Assembly (NCBI RefSeq): GCF_001544695.2
Contig: NZ_FCOM02000008.1
Coordinates: forward strand, 1 to 64,000
Length of the DNA: 64,000 bases
Direction: 5' to 3'
Origin: Caballeronia arvi
GTDB lineage: Bacteria; Pseudomonadota; Gammaproteobacteria; Burkholderiales; Burkholderiaceae
In this document: positions 7,751 to 17,092 of the stretch, in pieces
Layout: every line of letters starts with the position of its first letter
Numbering within the stretch: the stretch's first letter is position 1
Program-made: the position numbers and the translations under genes
The notes under the pieces: model-generated
Databases searched by the model: none
What the model was told of the DNA's origin: nothing
What the model saw: only the letters and a program-made list of their open reading frames with translations

Positions 7751-9410
7751 AAAAACCACGGTCGGCGAACTGATCGCCGCATTCCTCGAACAATGCGGCG
7801 TGCGCACCGCGTTCGGCGTGATCTCGATCCACAACATGCCGATCCTCGATGCGATCGGCCGCCGCGGCAACATCCGCTATGTCGGCGCGCGCGGCGAAGC
7901 GGGCGCGCTCAACATGGCCGACGGCCTCGCTCGCGTGTCGGGCGAACTCGGCGTCGCGTTCACATCGACGGGCACGGCTGCCGGCAATGCGGCAGGCGCA
8001 ATGGTCGAAGCATTGACGGCAGGCACCGCGCTCCTGCATGTCACCGGGCAGATCGAAACCGAGTATCTCGATCAGGATCTCGCGTATATCCACGAAGCGC
8101 CGGATCAATTGTCGATGCTGCAATCGATCTCGAAGGCAGCGTTCCGCGTGCGCACCGTCGACACCGCGTTGCCGACGATCCGCGAAGCCGTGCGCGTCGC
8201 GCTCACGGCGCCCGCTGGCCCGGTCAGCGTCGAGATTCCGATCGACATTCAGGCAGCCGAAATCGAATGGCCGGCAGACCTCGCCGCGCCGCATGTCGGC
8301 ACGCTCACGCACGATCCGCTGCGCCTGAAGCAGCTCGCCGATGCGTTGACCAACGCGAAGCGCCCGTTGCTGTGGCTCGGCGGCGGCACACGTCATGCGC
8401 GTTCAGCCGTCGAACGTCTCGTGAAGCTCGGCTTCGGCGTCGTCACGAGCGTGCAGGGCCGCGGCGTGCTGCCGGAAGATCATCCCGCGACGCTCGGCGC
8501 ATTCAACGTGCATCCGTCGGTCGAAGCGTTCTACAAGACGTGCGATGCGCTCGTCGTCGTCGGCTCGCGTCTGCGCGGCAATGAAACGCTGAAGTACAAG
8601 CTCGCGCTGCCGCAGCCGCTCTATCGCGTCGACGCCGATGCGCTCGCCGATAACCGCGGCTATCGCAACGAACTCTTCGTGCATGGCGATGCTTCGCGCG
8701 TGCTCGACGAACTCGCGACGCTGCTCGAAGGCCGCATCCGCATCGATTCGAAGTTTGCGGGCGATCTCGCCGCCGCGCGCGAAAAGGCCGTCGCCGAAGT
8801 ATCGAAGGGACTGGGGCCGTACAAGCGTCTCGTCGATTCGCTGCAACGCGCGGTGGGCCGCGATTACAACTGGGTGCGCGACGTCACGATCTCGAACAGC
8901 ACGTGGGGCAATCGCCTGCTGAAGATCTTCAATCCGCGCGCGGGCGTGCATGCGCTCGGCGGCGGCATCGGCCAGGGCATGCAGATGGCGATCGGCGCGG
9001 CGCTGTCCGGCGCGGCGAAGAAGACCGTCGCGCTCGTCGGCGATGGCGGCCTGATGGTCAACGTCGGCGAACTCGCCACGGCCGTGCAGGAAAAAGCCAA
9101 CGTGATGATCGTGCTGATGAACGATCAGTGCTATGGCGTGATCCGCAACATTCAGGACGCGGCCTATGGCGGGCGGCGCATGTTCGTCGATCTGCATCAG
9201 CCGGATTTCGCGCAGTTCTGTGCGAGCCTCGGCCTCGCGCATCGCCGTATCACGTCGCTCGACCAGGCCGATGACATCGTGCGCGAAGGCCTCGCCATCG
9301 ACGGCCCGGTTCTGGTGGAAGTGGACATGCTGTCGGTCGGCTCGTTCGCCACCGCGTTCGCCGGCCCGCCCGTGAAGAAGGAAGAGCCGAAGGAGCCGGA
9401 ATATGCGTGA
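7743..9410 (+). CDS. Thiamine-diphosphate-dependent enzyme, acetolactate-synthase-like
   Basis: A 555-residue ThDP enzyme with the usual Pyr, central and PP domains. The cofactor-activating glutamate is E52 in [14 protein letters not shown]. The ThDP/Mg motif runs from G433-D-G to N-D-Q some 30 residues later. It could decarboxylate a 2-oxo acid or perform a carboligation or C-C cleavage, and the substrate is unknown. The ATG at 7743 overlaps the SDR stop by eight bases (ATGTCTGA). The frame is open further upstream to 7515, but that part is a shadow of the SDR gene. Confidence 0.88.
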   Translation: MSEKTTVGELIAAFLEQCGVRTAFGVISIHNMPILDAIGRRGNIRYVGARGEAGALNMADGLARVSGELGVAFTSTGTAAGNAAGAMVEALTAGTALLHVTGQIETEYLDQDLAYIHEAPDQLSMLQSISKAAFRVRTVDTALPTIREAVRVALTAPAGPVSVEIPIDIQAAEIEWPADLAAPHVGTLTHDPLRLKQLADALTNAKRPLLWLGGGTRHARSAVERLVKLGFGVVTSVQGRGVLPEDHPATLGAFNVHPSVEAFYKTCDALVVVGSRLRGNETLKYKLALPQPLYRVDADALADNRGYRNELFVHGDASRVLDELATLLEGRIRIDSKFAGDLAAAREKAVAEVSKGLGPYKRLVDSLQRAVGRDYNWVRDVTISNSTWGNRLLKIFNPRAGVHALGGGIGQGMQMAIGAALSGAAKKTVALVGDGGLMVNVGELATAVQEKANVMIVLMNDQCYGVIRNIQDAAYGGRRMFVDLHQPDFAQFCASLGLAHRRITSLDQADDIVREGLAIDGPVLVEVDMLSVGSFATAFAGPPVKKEEPKEPEYA

Positions 9411-10227
9411 TCCACGTCACGTCAATCACGCGATCGATGTCGCGATGATCGGCTTCGGCGCGATCGGCTCGGCGGTGTATCGCGCGCTCGACAACGATCC
9501 GCACGTGCGCATCTCGCATGTGATCGTGCCCGAGCGCGACCGCGATCAGGTGCGCGCGGTTCTGGGCGATCGCGTCGATGTCGTGTCGTGCGTCGATGCG
9601 CTCGCGAGTCATCCGGACTTCGCGCTCGAATGCGCGGGCCACGCGGCGCTCGTCGATCACGTCGTGCCCTTGCTGAAGTCGGGCACGGATTGCGCGGTCG
9701 CATCCATCGGCGCGCTGTCGGAAGCGGGCTTGCTCGATGTGCTCTCCAATGCCGCCGACGAAGGCGCGGCCACGCTCACGCTCTTGTCGGGCGCGATCGG
9801 CGGCGTCGATGCGATCGCGTCGGCAAAAGAAGGCGGTCTCGACGAGGTGCAGTACACCGGCCGCAAGCCGCCGCTCGGCTGGCTCGGCACGCCCGCCGAA
9901 ATGCTGTGCGATCTGAAGTCGCTGACCGAAGAGAAGGTCATCTTCGAAGGCAGCGCACGCGATGCGGCGCGGCTCTATCCGAAGAACGCGAATGTCGCGG
10001 CGACGATCGCGCTCGCGGGCCTCGGCCTCGACGGCACGCGCGTGCGTCTGATCGCCGATCCGGCTGTCGAGCGCAACGTGCATCGCATCGTCGCGCGCGG
10101 CGCGTTCGGCGAGATGTCGCTCGAAATGTGCGGCAAGCCGTTGCCGTCGAATCCCAAGACATCGGCGCTGACCGCGTACAGCGCGATCCGCGCGTTGCGC
10201 AATCTTGGCGCGCGCTGCGTCATCTAA
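9403..10227 (+). CDS. Aspartate dehydrogenase-like protein (NadX family)
   Basis: A 274-residue NAD(P)-dependent protein. It has an N-terminal Rossmann motif GFGAIG at residues 17-22 and a C-terminal domain of the aspartate dehydrogenase family ([43 protein letters not shown]). NadX-type enzymes interconvert oxaloacetate or iminoaspartate and L-aspartate. In a catabolic operon it may act on a related oxo or amino acid or serve pyridine-nucleotide synthesis. It overlaps the ThDP gene by ATGCGTGA. Confidence 0.87.
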   Translation: MRDPRHVNHAIDVAMIGFGAIGSAVYRALDNDPHVRISHVIVPERDRDQVRAVLGDRVDVVSCVDALASHPDFALECAGHAALVDHVVPLLKSGTDCAVASIGALSEAGLLDVLSNAADEGAATLTLLSGAIGGVDAIASAKEGGLDEVQYTGRKPPLGWLGTPAEMLCDLKSLTEEKVIFEGSARDAARLYPKNANVAATIALAGLGLDGTRVRLIADPAVERNVHRIVARGAFGEMSLEMCGKPLPSNPKTSALTAYSAIRALRNLGARCVI

Positions 10228-10242
10228 GGAGCTTTTGGAACG

Positions 10243-11733
10243 ATGAATCATCCCGACACTTCGCTCGTCACGTCCGGCGATATTTTCCTCGGCGGCGAAT
10301 GGCGCTCAGGACGCGGCAACGCATACGCGAGCATCTATCCCGCCGATCAATCCGTCAACGCGGAGATCAGCACCGCTAATGCCGACGATGCGCGCGAAGC
10401 CGTCGAGATCGCGGATCGTGCTTATAGAAAGGCAGATTGGGCCGGACTGAAACCGCATCAGCGCGCGGCGATCCTGCATCGCATCGCATCGTTGATCGAA
10501 GCGCGTCACGAAGCGCTCGCGCAACTGCAACGTCGCGACAATGGCAAGCCGATCAGCGAGACGCGCGCGTTGGTGACGAGCGCGGCGAACACGTTCCGCT
10601 ACTTCGCGTCGTGCCTCGAAACGCTCGAAGAAGCGCTCACGCCCTCGCGCGGCGACTATCTGACGATGAGCGTGCACGAGCCGCTCGGCGTCGTCGCTGC
10701 GATCACGCCGTGGAATTCGCCGATCGCGTCCGACGCGCAAAAGCTCGCGCCCGCGCTCGCCGCTGGCAACGCGGTCGTGCTGAAGCCCGCCGAAGTCACG
10801 CCGCTCGCATCGCTCGCACTGGCGCGCATCTGCGAGGAAGCGGGCGTACCGAAAGGCGTCGTCAGCGTGTTGCCGGGCAAAGGCTCGGTGATCGGCGATG
10901 CGCTCGTGCGTCATCCGCTCGTCAAGAAGGTCTCGTTCACGGGCGGCACGGAAGTCGGTCGCGGCATCGCGCGTCTCGCGGCCGACAAGTTCATGCCGGT
11001 ATCGCTCGAACTCGGCGGCAAGTCGCCGACCATCGTCTACGCCGATGCCGATCTCGATCACGCGGTGAACGGCGTGCTGTACGGCATCTTCAGTTCGTCG
11101 GGCGAATCGTGCATCGCGGGCTCGCGGTTGTTCGTCGAGCGCCGCGTGTACGACGAATTCATGGCACGACTCGTCGATGGCGCGCGCAAGCTGCGTGTCG
11201 CCGATCCGACGCGCGAAAACACGCAGATGGGTCCGCTCATCACGGGGCAGCATCGCGAAAGCATCGAGCGCTATGTCGCGGTGGGTATCGAAGAAGGCGG
11301 CACGCTGTTGTGCGGCGGCGAGCGTCCGACCGGCGATGGCCGCGAGAAAGGCTTCTTCTATCTGCCGACGATCATCGCCGGTTTGAGCAACGACGCCCGC
11401 ATGTGCCAGGAAGAAATCTTCGGCCCGGTGCTCGCCGCCATGCCCTTCGACGACGAAGCCGCGCTCCTTCACGAAGCGAACGACAGCGTGTTCGGCCTCG
11501 CCGCGGGCATCTGGACACGCGACTACAAGCGCGCATGGAACATGGCGCGCGCGTTGAACACGGGCACGGTGTGGATCAACACCTATAAGCAATTTTCGAT
11601 TACGACGCCTTTCGGCGGCTGGAAGGACAGCGGCATGGGACGCGAGAAAGGCCGCCTCGGCCTGCGCGAATACATGCAGCAAAAGAGCCTCTACTGGGGC
11701 TTGAACGAAGCCCCGCTGCCGTGGGCGAACTGA
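10243..11733 (+). CDS. Aldehyde dehydrogenase
   Basis: NAD(P)-dependent aldehyde dehydrogenase of 496 residues, full family length. It has the catalytic Cys290 (SSGESCIAGSR), the general base Glu256 (SLELGGKSP) and the cofactor loop FTGGTEVGRGI. It would oxidise an aldehyde intermediate to the acid. AAGGAG stands upstream. Clear orthology to a named catabolic dehydrogenase cannot be claimed. Confidence 0.92.
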   Translation: MNHPDTSLVTSGDIFLGGEWRSGRGNAYASIYPADQSVNAEISTANADDAREAVEIADRAYRKADWAGLKPHQRAAILHRIASLIEARHEALAQLQRRDNGKPISETRALVTSAANTFRYFASCLETLEEALTPSRGDYLTMSVHEPLGVVAAITPWNSPIASDAQKLAPALAAGNAVVLKPAEVTPLASLALARICEEAGVPKGVVSVLPGKGSVIGDALVRHPLVKKVSFTGGTEVGRGIARLAADKFMPVSLELGGKSPTIVYADADLDHAVNGVLYGIFSSSGESCIAGSRLFVERRVYDEFMARLVDGARKLRVADPTRENTQMGPLITGQHRESIERYVAVGIEEGGTLLCGGERPTGDGREKGFFYLPTIIAGLSNDARMCQEEIFGPVLAAMPFDDEAALLHEANDSVFGLAAGIWTRDYKRAWNMARALNTGTVWINTYKQFSITTPFGGWKDSGMGREKGRLGLREYMQQKSLYWGLNEAPLPWAN

Positions 11734-11743
11734 AGGAGACGCC

Positions 11744-12709
11744 ATGACGATTCTCGGCATCGAACGAATCACTTACGGCGTGACGGACCTCGACACCTGC
11801 CGGCGCTTTTTCGCCGACTGGGGTCTGAAGGAAGTCTCGCACGACGAAACGCGCGCGCGTTTCGAAACATTGAACGGCTGCGAAGTGCTGCTGGCGCTTG
11901 CAAGCGATCCGTCGCTGCCGCCCGCCTTCGAAGGCGGTCCGACGCTGCGCGAAGTGACATGGGCCGTCGCGACGCGCGCCGAACTCGACGCATTGCGCGG
12001 ACGCTTCGCGGGCCAGCCGGGCCACATCGAAACCGATGACGCCGTCGGCTGTATCGATCCGAACGGCATGGCGATTCGCGTCGAAGTGACGAAGAAGCGC
12101 GATATCGACGTGAAAGGCTCTTTGTCGAACGTGTGGGGCGATGCGCAGCGTATCGATACGCCCAGCCCCGTGTATGAGCGCGCCGAGCCGGTCGAAGTGG
12201 GACACGTCGTGTTCTTCACGAACTGCGTCGCGGAGCAGGAGAAGTTCTATCACGAGCTGCTCGGCTTCGAGACGTCCGATCGCTATCCGGGACGCGGCGC
12301 GTTCATGCGCTGCGCGCCGCACGGCGGTCATCACGACCTGTTCCTGCTGCAATTGCCCGATGGCAAGCGCGGACTGAACCACGTCGCGTTCACGGTGCGC
12401 GATATCCACGAAGTCTTCGGCGGCGGCCTGCATATCAGCCGATGCGGCTGGACCACGCAGCTCGGGCCGGGGCGTCATCCAGTGTCGTCGGCGTACTTCT
12501 GGTACTTCAAGAATCCGGCGGGCGGTCTCATCGAGTATTACGCCGATGAAGACGTGCTCACACCCGAATGGCAGCCGCGCGATTTCGAGCCGGGCCCGAC
12601 CGTGTTCGCGGAGTGGGCGATCGATGGTGGTCTCGACGGCAATACGCGCCGCCAGAAAGACGCGAAGGCGCCCGAAGGCAAGTTCATGACGGAGCGGAAA
12701 AATGGCTGA
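11744..12709 (+). CDS. VOC-family protein, extradiol-dioxygenase-like
   Basis: A 321-residue protein with two vicinal-oxygen-chelate modules. The C-terminal module keeps the likely Fe(II) ligands: His in VGHVVFF, His in LNHVAF, and Glu in GGLIEYYAD. The stretch GRHPVSSAYFWYFKNPAGG before that Glu nearly fits the extradiol ring-cleavage signature, with Trp where an aliphatic residue is usual. A catechol-type ring-cleavage role is plausible, and glyoxalase-like relatives cannot be excluded. Confidence 0.83.
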   Translation: MTILGIERITYGVTDLDTCRRFFADWGLKEVSHDETRARFETLNGCEVLLALASDPSLPPAFEGGPTLREVTWAVATRAELDALRGRFAGQPGHIETDDAVGCIDPNGMAIRVEVTKKRDIDVKGSLSNVWGDAQRIDTPSPVYERAEPVEVGHVVFFTNCVAEQEKFYHELLGFETSDRYPGRGAFMRCAPHGGHHDLFLLQLPDGKRGLNHVAFTVRDIHEVFGGGLHISRCGWTTQLGPGRHPVSSAYFWYFKNPAGGLIEYYADEDVLTPEWQPRDFEPGPTVFAEWAIDGGLDGNTRRQKDAKAPEGKFMTERKNG

Positions 12710-13919
12710 TGCTCAAACGATCGTCGTCATCGGCGGCGGGCAGGCGGCGGGATGGATCGTCAAGACGCTGCGCAAGGAGGGCTTCGACGGCCGCCTCGTG
12801 ATGATCGCCGACGAGATTCATCTTCCCTACGAACGCCCGCCATTGTCGAAGGCCGTGCTCGCGGGCGAAGCGGATATCGATACCGTGCGCATCGTCGATC
12901 ACGATGCCTTCGCAGAGTTGAACGTCGAAGCATGGCAGCCGGAATGCGCGGCGTCGATCGATCGCGAAGCGCGCATCGTGCGCACCGCGAGCGGACGCGA
13001 AGTGCATTACGACCGTCTCGTGATCGCGACGGGCGGCGCGGCGCGCCGTCTGCCGGACACGCTCGTGAAGACCTCGCATCTCGCGTATCTGCGCACGCTC
13101 GACGATGCGGTTCATATCGGCAAGCGTCTGCGTGAAAGCCACAGCAAGCGATTGCTCGTGATCGGCGGCGGATGGATCGGCCTCGAAGTCGCGGCGACCG
13201 CGAGAAAGCTCGGCGTCGATGTCACCGTGATCGAAGGCGCGCCGCGGCTGTGCGGCCGTTCGGTGCCGGAAAGCGTGTCGGACTTCCTGCTGAAGCTGCA
13301 TCGCGATAACGGTGTCGATGTGCGTCTCAACGCATCGCTCGTATCGCTGGAAGACGCTGGCAACGGCGTGCGCGCGCAACTCGCCGATGGCACGTCGCTC
13401 GATGCGGATTTCGCCGTCGCGGGCATCGGCCTGACGCCGCATACGGCGATTGCCGAAAGCGCGGGCATCGACGTGAACGACGGCATCGTCGTCGATGAAT
13501 TCGGCGCAACGAACGACGCGCATGTGTTCGCGTGCGGCGATGTCGCCAATCATCCGAACGCGTGGCTGAAGCGCCGCGTGCGGCTCGAATCGTGGGCCAA
13601 CGCGCAGAACCAGGCCATCGCGACGGCGCGCGCGGTGCTCGGCGTGCGCGAGCCGTATGCGGAAATTCCGTGGTTCTGGTCGGATCAGTACGACGTGAAT
13701 CTGCAGATTCTCGGCGACATTCCGGCGGGTTCGACGCCCGTCGTGCGCGGCGATCTCGCGGCACGTCGCGCGTCGTTGTTCTTCTTCGACGGCGATGCAC
13801 TGCGCGGCGTCATCGCGATCAATTCGACGCGCGATCTGAAGGTCGCGAAAAAGTGGATGAGCAAAGGGCACGCGGTCGATATCGCGGCGCTCACCGACAC
13901 AGCGAAAGCACTCGCATAA
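12702..13919 (+). CDS. FAD-dependent ferredoxin reductase of the Rieske system
   Basis: NAD(P)H:ferredoxin reductase of 405 residues that should feed the ferredoxin at 2221-2538. It has the FAD dinucleotide motif IGGGQAAGW near the N-terminus, a second NAD-binding motif IGGGWIGLEVAA around residue 150, and the FAD-contacting VFACGDVANHP near residue 275. This is the glutathione-reductase-type fold used in class II and IV Rieske systems. It overlaps the VOC gene by eight bases (ATGGCTGA). Confidence 0.9.
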   Translation: MADAQTIVVIGGGQAAGWIVKTLRKEGFDGRLVMIADEIHLPYERPPLSKAVLAGEADIDTVRIVDHDAFAELNVEAWQPECAASIDREARIVRTASGREVHYDRLVIATGGAARRLPDTLVKTSHLAYLRTLDDAVHIGKRLRESHSKRLLVIGGGWIGLEVAATARKLGVDVTVIEGAPRLCGRSVPESVSDFLLKLHRDNGVDVRLNASLVSLEDAGNGVRAQLADGTSLDADFAVAGIGLTPHTAIAESAGIDVNDGIVVDEFGATNDAHVFACGDVANHPNAWLKRRVRLESWANAQNQAIATARAVLGVREPYAEIPWFWSDQYDVNLQILGDIPAGSTPVVRGDLAARRASLFFFDGDALRGVIAINSTRDLKVAKKWMSKGHAVDIAALTDTAKALA

Positions 13920-13939
13920 ACATACAGACGGGAGCAGGC

Positions 13940-15367
13940 ATGAGGAGCATGAGCAATACGGTCGTCGACCACGGCGGCACCGCCACACCGATCGCCGACG
14001 CGGCCGCTGCCGCTCACGCGGTCACGAAGGGATCCATCATCGCGCGCATCGAAAGACTGCCCGCCAATGCAATGCAGGTGCGCGCGCGCATTCTGATCGG
14101 CGCAGCGACGTTCTTCGATGGCTTCGATGTCATCGTCATCGCAGCGACCTTGCCGCTCTTGATCCAGAAGTGGGGATTGACGCCTGGACAGGTCGGCTTT
14201 CTGATCGCGTCGGGATCGATCGGACAACTGATCGGTGCGTTCCTCTTTCCGTCGCTCGCGGAACGCTATGGACGCGTGCGTTCGATCGCGTGGAGCTCGG
14301 GCATCATCGGGCTCACGAGCATCGCGTGCGGCTTCGCGCCTTCGTTCGCAGTGTTCGTCGCGTTGCGTATCGTGCAGGGGCTCGGGCTCGGCGGCGAGTT
14401 GCCCGTCGCGGCGACCTACATCAACGAGATCACGCGGGCGCATGGACGCGGCCGGTTCGTGCTGATGTACGAGGTCGTGTTTCCGATCGGCCTGCTCGCG
14501 TCGAATGCGCTCGGCGCGTGGATCGTGCCGCGCTTCGGCTGGGAAACGATGTACTTCATCGGCGGCGTGCCGCTCGTGCTGTTCTTCCTGTTGAAGACGC
14601 TCGTGCCGGAATCGCCGCGCTGGCTCGGCGAGCGCGGCCGCATGCGTGAAGCAGGCGATGCCCTTTCCGCGTTCGAAGCGACCGTGAAAGGACCGCTGCC
14701 GCCGCTCGGCAACCTCGCAGACTTCGAAGCGATGGCGAGCCGCCATCCGCAGCGCCGCCGCCTCGATCTGATCGGGCCGGCGTATCTGAAGCGCACGATC
14801 GCCGTCGCGCTCTTGTGGATGACGTGCGGCGTGCTGCAATACGGTCTCTCGACGTGGCTGCCGACGATCTACAAGACCGTGTATCACGCGCCGTTGCAGC
14901 TCGCGCTGAATCTCGCGGTGGCGGCGTCCGTGCTCGGCGTGATCGGCTCGGTGACGTGCGCGCTGATCGTCGACAAGGTCGGGCGCAAGCCGGTCATCAA
15001 CTGGTCGTTCGTGCTGTGCGCGATATCGCTCGTTTGCGCAGGCGTGTTCGTCACGCAGTCGGTGTATGTGGTCGCGACGTTCTGCGCGCTGGCGCTCGGC
15101 TTCATGGCGTGCGGCTTCATCACCGCTTATGTCTATACGCCCGAACTGTATCCGACGAGCATCCGCGCGTTCGGATGCGGCCTCGGCGGCGCATGGCTCA
15201 AGATCGCGGCGATCTTCGCGCCGGCGCTCGTCGGCAAGACGCTGATGGGCGGGAATATGAACATCGCGTTCTATGCACTCGCCGTGGTGCCGGTCGTGGC
15301 GGCGGTGGCGGTGCATTTCATGGGCATCGAGACGAAGGGGAAGGTGCTGGAGGCGCTGGAGGCCTGA
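13940..15367 (+). CDS. MFS transporter, aromatic acid:H+ symporter type
   Basis: Inner-membrane permease of 475 residues with about 12 hydrophobic segments. FFDGFDVIVIAATLPLL in the first segment carries the DGxD-like motif of the AAHS family (PcaK, BenK), and LAERYGRVRS is the MFS loop motif. It probably imports the operon's substrate, which supports an aromatic acid. The frame is open far upstream, but ATG 13940, preceded by GGGAGCAGGC and 20 bases after the reductase, is the sensible start. Confidence 0.88.
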   Translation: MRSMSNTVVDHGGTATPIADAAAAAHAVTKGSIIARIERLPANAMQVRARILIGAATFFDGFDVIVIAATLPLLIQKWGLTPGQVGFLIASGSIGQLIGAFLFPSLAERYGRVRSIAWSSGIIGLTSIACGFAPSFAVFVALRIVQGLGLGGELPVAATYINEITRAHGRGRFVLMYEVVFPIGLLASNALGAWIVPRFGWETMYFIGGVPLVLFFLLKTLVPESPRWLGERGRMREAGDALSAFEATVKGPLPPLGNLADFEAMASRHPQRRRLDLIGPAYLKRTIAVALLWMTCGVLQYGLSTWLPTIYKTVYHAPLQLALNLAVAASVLGVIGSVTCALIVDKVGRKPVINWSFVLCAISLVCAGVFVTQSVYVVATFCALALGFMACGFITAYVYTPELYPTSIRAFGCGLGGAWLKIAAIFAPALVGKTLMGGNMNIAFYALAVVPVVAAVAVHFMGIETKGKVLEALEA

Positions 15368-15371
15368 GCGT

Positions 15372-15409
15372 TTTGTCCGGGGCCGGCGGTGCGCGCCGCC
15401 GGCCCGTTT
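15372..15409. terminator. Bidirectional terminator between the catabolic operon and tssJ
   Basis: A perfect 10 bp stem, GGGCCGGCGG (15380-15389) with CCGCCGGCCC (15396-15405), has loop TGCGCG. It is flanked by TTTTG on one side and GTTTG on the other, between two convergent genes. The T-tracts are short. Confidence 0.6.
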
Positions 15410-15412
15410 GCA

Positions 15413-15946
15413 TCACTTCGATTTCTTGGCTTTGCTGTCGTCGTCGTCGGGCGTCAAGGTGCGGTCGGCGAGTGTGAGCTTCAGCGGGTCGTCGGCGGAA
15501 AGCTTCTTCGCGGCGATGACCTGCTTCCACGCGCCATCCTTGCCCGGATCGCGATAGAACGCCGCGATCGCCACGAATTCCGTTTCCTTCTGCATAGGCT
15601 GGCTCAGGCTCGCCGATGCGCCAGGATTCACCACAGTCGCCATATTGGCCTGCAGATCCTGCGCGAGCACCGTGGCATCGTTTTTGATGAGGTCGTCATA
15701 GGACGCGGCATCGAACAGCTTGCGGTCCTTCAACTGATAGACGCGCACCGCGACCGATGTCGAACGGCCCGCGCCGTCCTGATTCAGCGCCGCGCGCGCG
15801 GTCAGATCGATGTCGAGCACCTTGACGCGTCTGTGAAACACGGCATCGTAAGCCGCGACCGACGAGTCCGACACGGCCTGCCACGCGCCGCATCCGGTGA
15901 GCAGCAGCGCGATTGCGGCGCTCGCTGCGAGATTGCGTTTGAACAT
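15413..15946 (-). CDS. tssJ: Type VI secretion lipoprotein TssJ
   Basis: Outer-membrane lipoprotein of the T6SS membrane complex, expected to bind the periplasmic end of TssM. The 177-residue precursor has a lipoprotein signal peptide with lipobox LTGC (Cys19). The mature part has the transthyretin-like TssJ features, with VKVLDIDLTARAALNQD early and SVAVRVYQLKDRKLFDAA after it. It is the last gene of the minus-strand arm, 15 bases after tssG. Confidence 0.9.
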   Translation of the reverse strand: MFKRNLAASAAIALLLTGCGAWQAVSDSSVAAYDAVFHRRVKVLDIDLTARAALNQDGAGRSTSVAVRVYQLKDRKLFDAASYDDLIKNDATVLAQDLQANMATVVNPGASASLSQPMQKETEFVAIAAFYRDPGKDGAWKQVIAAKKLSADDPLKLTLADRTLTPDDDDSKAKKSK

Positions 15947-15961
15947 GTTGTCTCTCGATGA

Positions 15962-17092
15962 TCACGCCCGCGGCGCAACCGATGAGTTGAGGTACGGATT
16001 CGGCTCGGGCGCCGGAAACGCTTCGCACACGCCGAGAGAAATGTCGATGTCGCGTTCTTCCGCCGATGGCAGCACGACGGTCCATCCGAGACGCGGCGCA
16101 CGGGCTTCGCGCGCCGCCGCGACGGCCGGAGCCGGTGCGAAGCGCGACGACATGCGCACGCGCAGATGCACATCCGCCTTCGTGCCGATATAGAGCTTCA
16201 CGAGCGCCATCAGATCGCGATGCAGCCATGCGCCGGGCAAGAGATCGTGCGCCTGCTGCGCGTCGTGCGGCCGCAGCGTCACGCGCACCGCGCGGCTGCG
16301 GTAACGCAATCGCTTGCCGAGCACATAGCCGCCGCCGAGTCCATTGCGTTTGCCCTCTGCGCTCGCATGGGCATCCGCCGCTTTCGAGGTGAGCGGACGT
16401 CCCTGCCCCGTGCGCTTCGCAACCGGCCAGAATTCGTCGACGCTCACGTCCACGCCCGGCGCACCCAGCGCGACGACACCGGCAAGCCCTTCGGGCGTGC
16501 GCGTGCGCTGAACCATGAGACCGAGCAACGCGAGCGTGCGCGCATCCGGCAGGCCCGCGCGCGCCGGCTTGTTGCCCCAGCCGAAACCGGCGAGGCACAG
16601 CAGGCTGCGCGAATGCGCATCGGCGGCGCCGTGGCGGAACGTCTCCGGATAGCGATACTTCTTCCACACGCGATACAGCAGCGTCACGAAGCGATGATTG
16701 AACTGATCGAGGAACGCTTCGACGGCTTCGTGCCCTTCCTCGCGCATCACGATGTCGTCGAGGTAATGCGTCGGCATCACCGCATCGACACCGTACAGGC
16801 CCATGAAGGTCGTGCGCACAGTCGGCGGCGGCGGCGTGCCGTAGTCGTCGTCGTGATCGTCGAGCTCCGCCGCGGCGATTTCGCCAGCAGGAAAGCCCAT
16901 GCGCGGGCGCGGACGGAAGCGCACCGGTTCGTGTTCGGGCGTATCGCGCGTGCCGATGCCTGGGCGCTCCGGCGCGCGCGCCTCGAACAGACGGCACAAC
17001 TGCATGAAGTTCATGCGCGGCGCACGCGTGAGCAACTTCGCCACGAAGGGTTCGAGCCGCTGCTCGATATCGCGAAGAGAGTTTGCGTTCAT
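15962..17092 (-). CDS. tssG: Type VI secretion baseplate protein TssG
   Basis: Baseplate wedge subunit working with TssE, TssF and TssK. The 376-residue protein has family features in order: an N-terminal RDIEQRLEPFVAKLL helix, FMQLCRLFEAR, FMGLYGVDAVMPTHYLDD, and EAFLDQFNHRFVTLLYRVWKKYRY. The chosen ATG (17092) shares an ATGA with the tssF stop. An in-frame ATG at 17125 would add 11 residues and overlap tssF more deeply. Confidence 0.92.
   Translation of the reverse strand: MNANSLRDIEQRLEPFVAKLLTRAPRMNFMQLCRLFEARAPERPGIGTRDTPEHEPVRFRPRPRMGFPAGEIAAAELDDHDDDYGTPPPPTVRTTFMGLYGVDAVMPTHYLDDIVMREEGHEAVEAFLDQFNHRFVTLLYRVWKKYRYPETFRHGAADAHSRSLLCLAGFGWGNKPARAGLPDARTLALLGLMVQRTRTPEGLAGVVALGAPGVDVSVDEFWPVAKRTGQGRPLTSKAADAHASAEGKRNGLGGGYVLGKRLRYRSRAVRVTLRPHDAQQAHDLLPGAWLHRDLMALVKLYIGTKADVHLRVRMSSRFAPAPAVAAAREARAPRLGWTVVLPSAEERDIDISLGVCEAFPAPEPNPYLNSSVAPRA

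Noticed and set aside
10306-11772. Long antisense frame opposite the aldehyde dehydrogenase (and similar ones opposite Rieske, ThDP, xsc, iseJ and sau genes)
   Set aside because: Arg/Ala-rich products typical of antisense reading in GC-rich genes, with no domain content.
2221-13919. Assignment of the Rieske cluster to the indole-acetate (iac) pathway
   Set aside because: The flavin monooxygenase, small oxygenase subunit and amidase genes of iac are missing and the other genes do not match.
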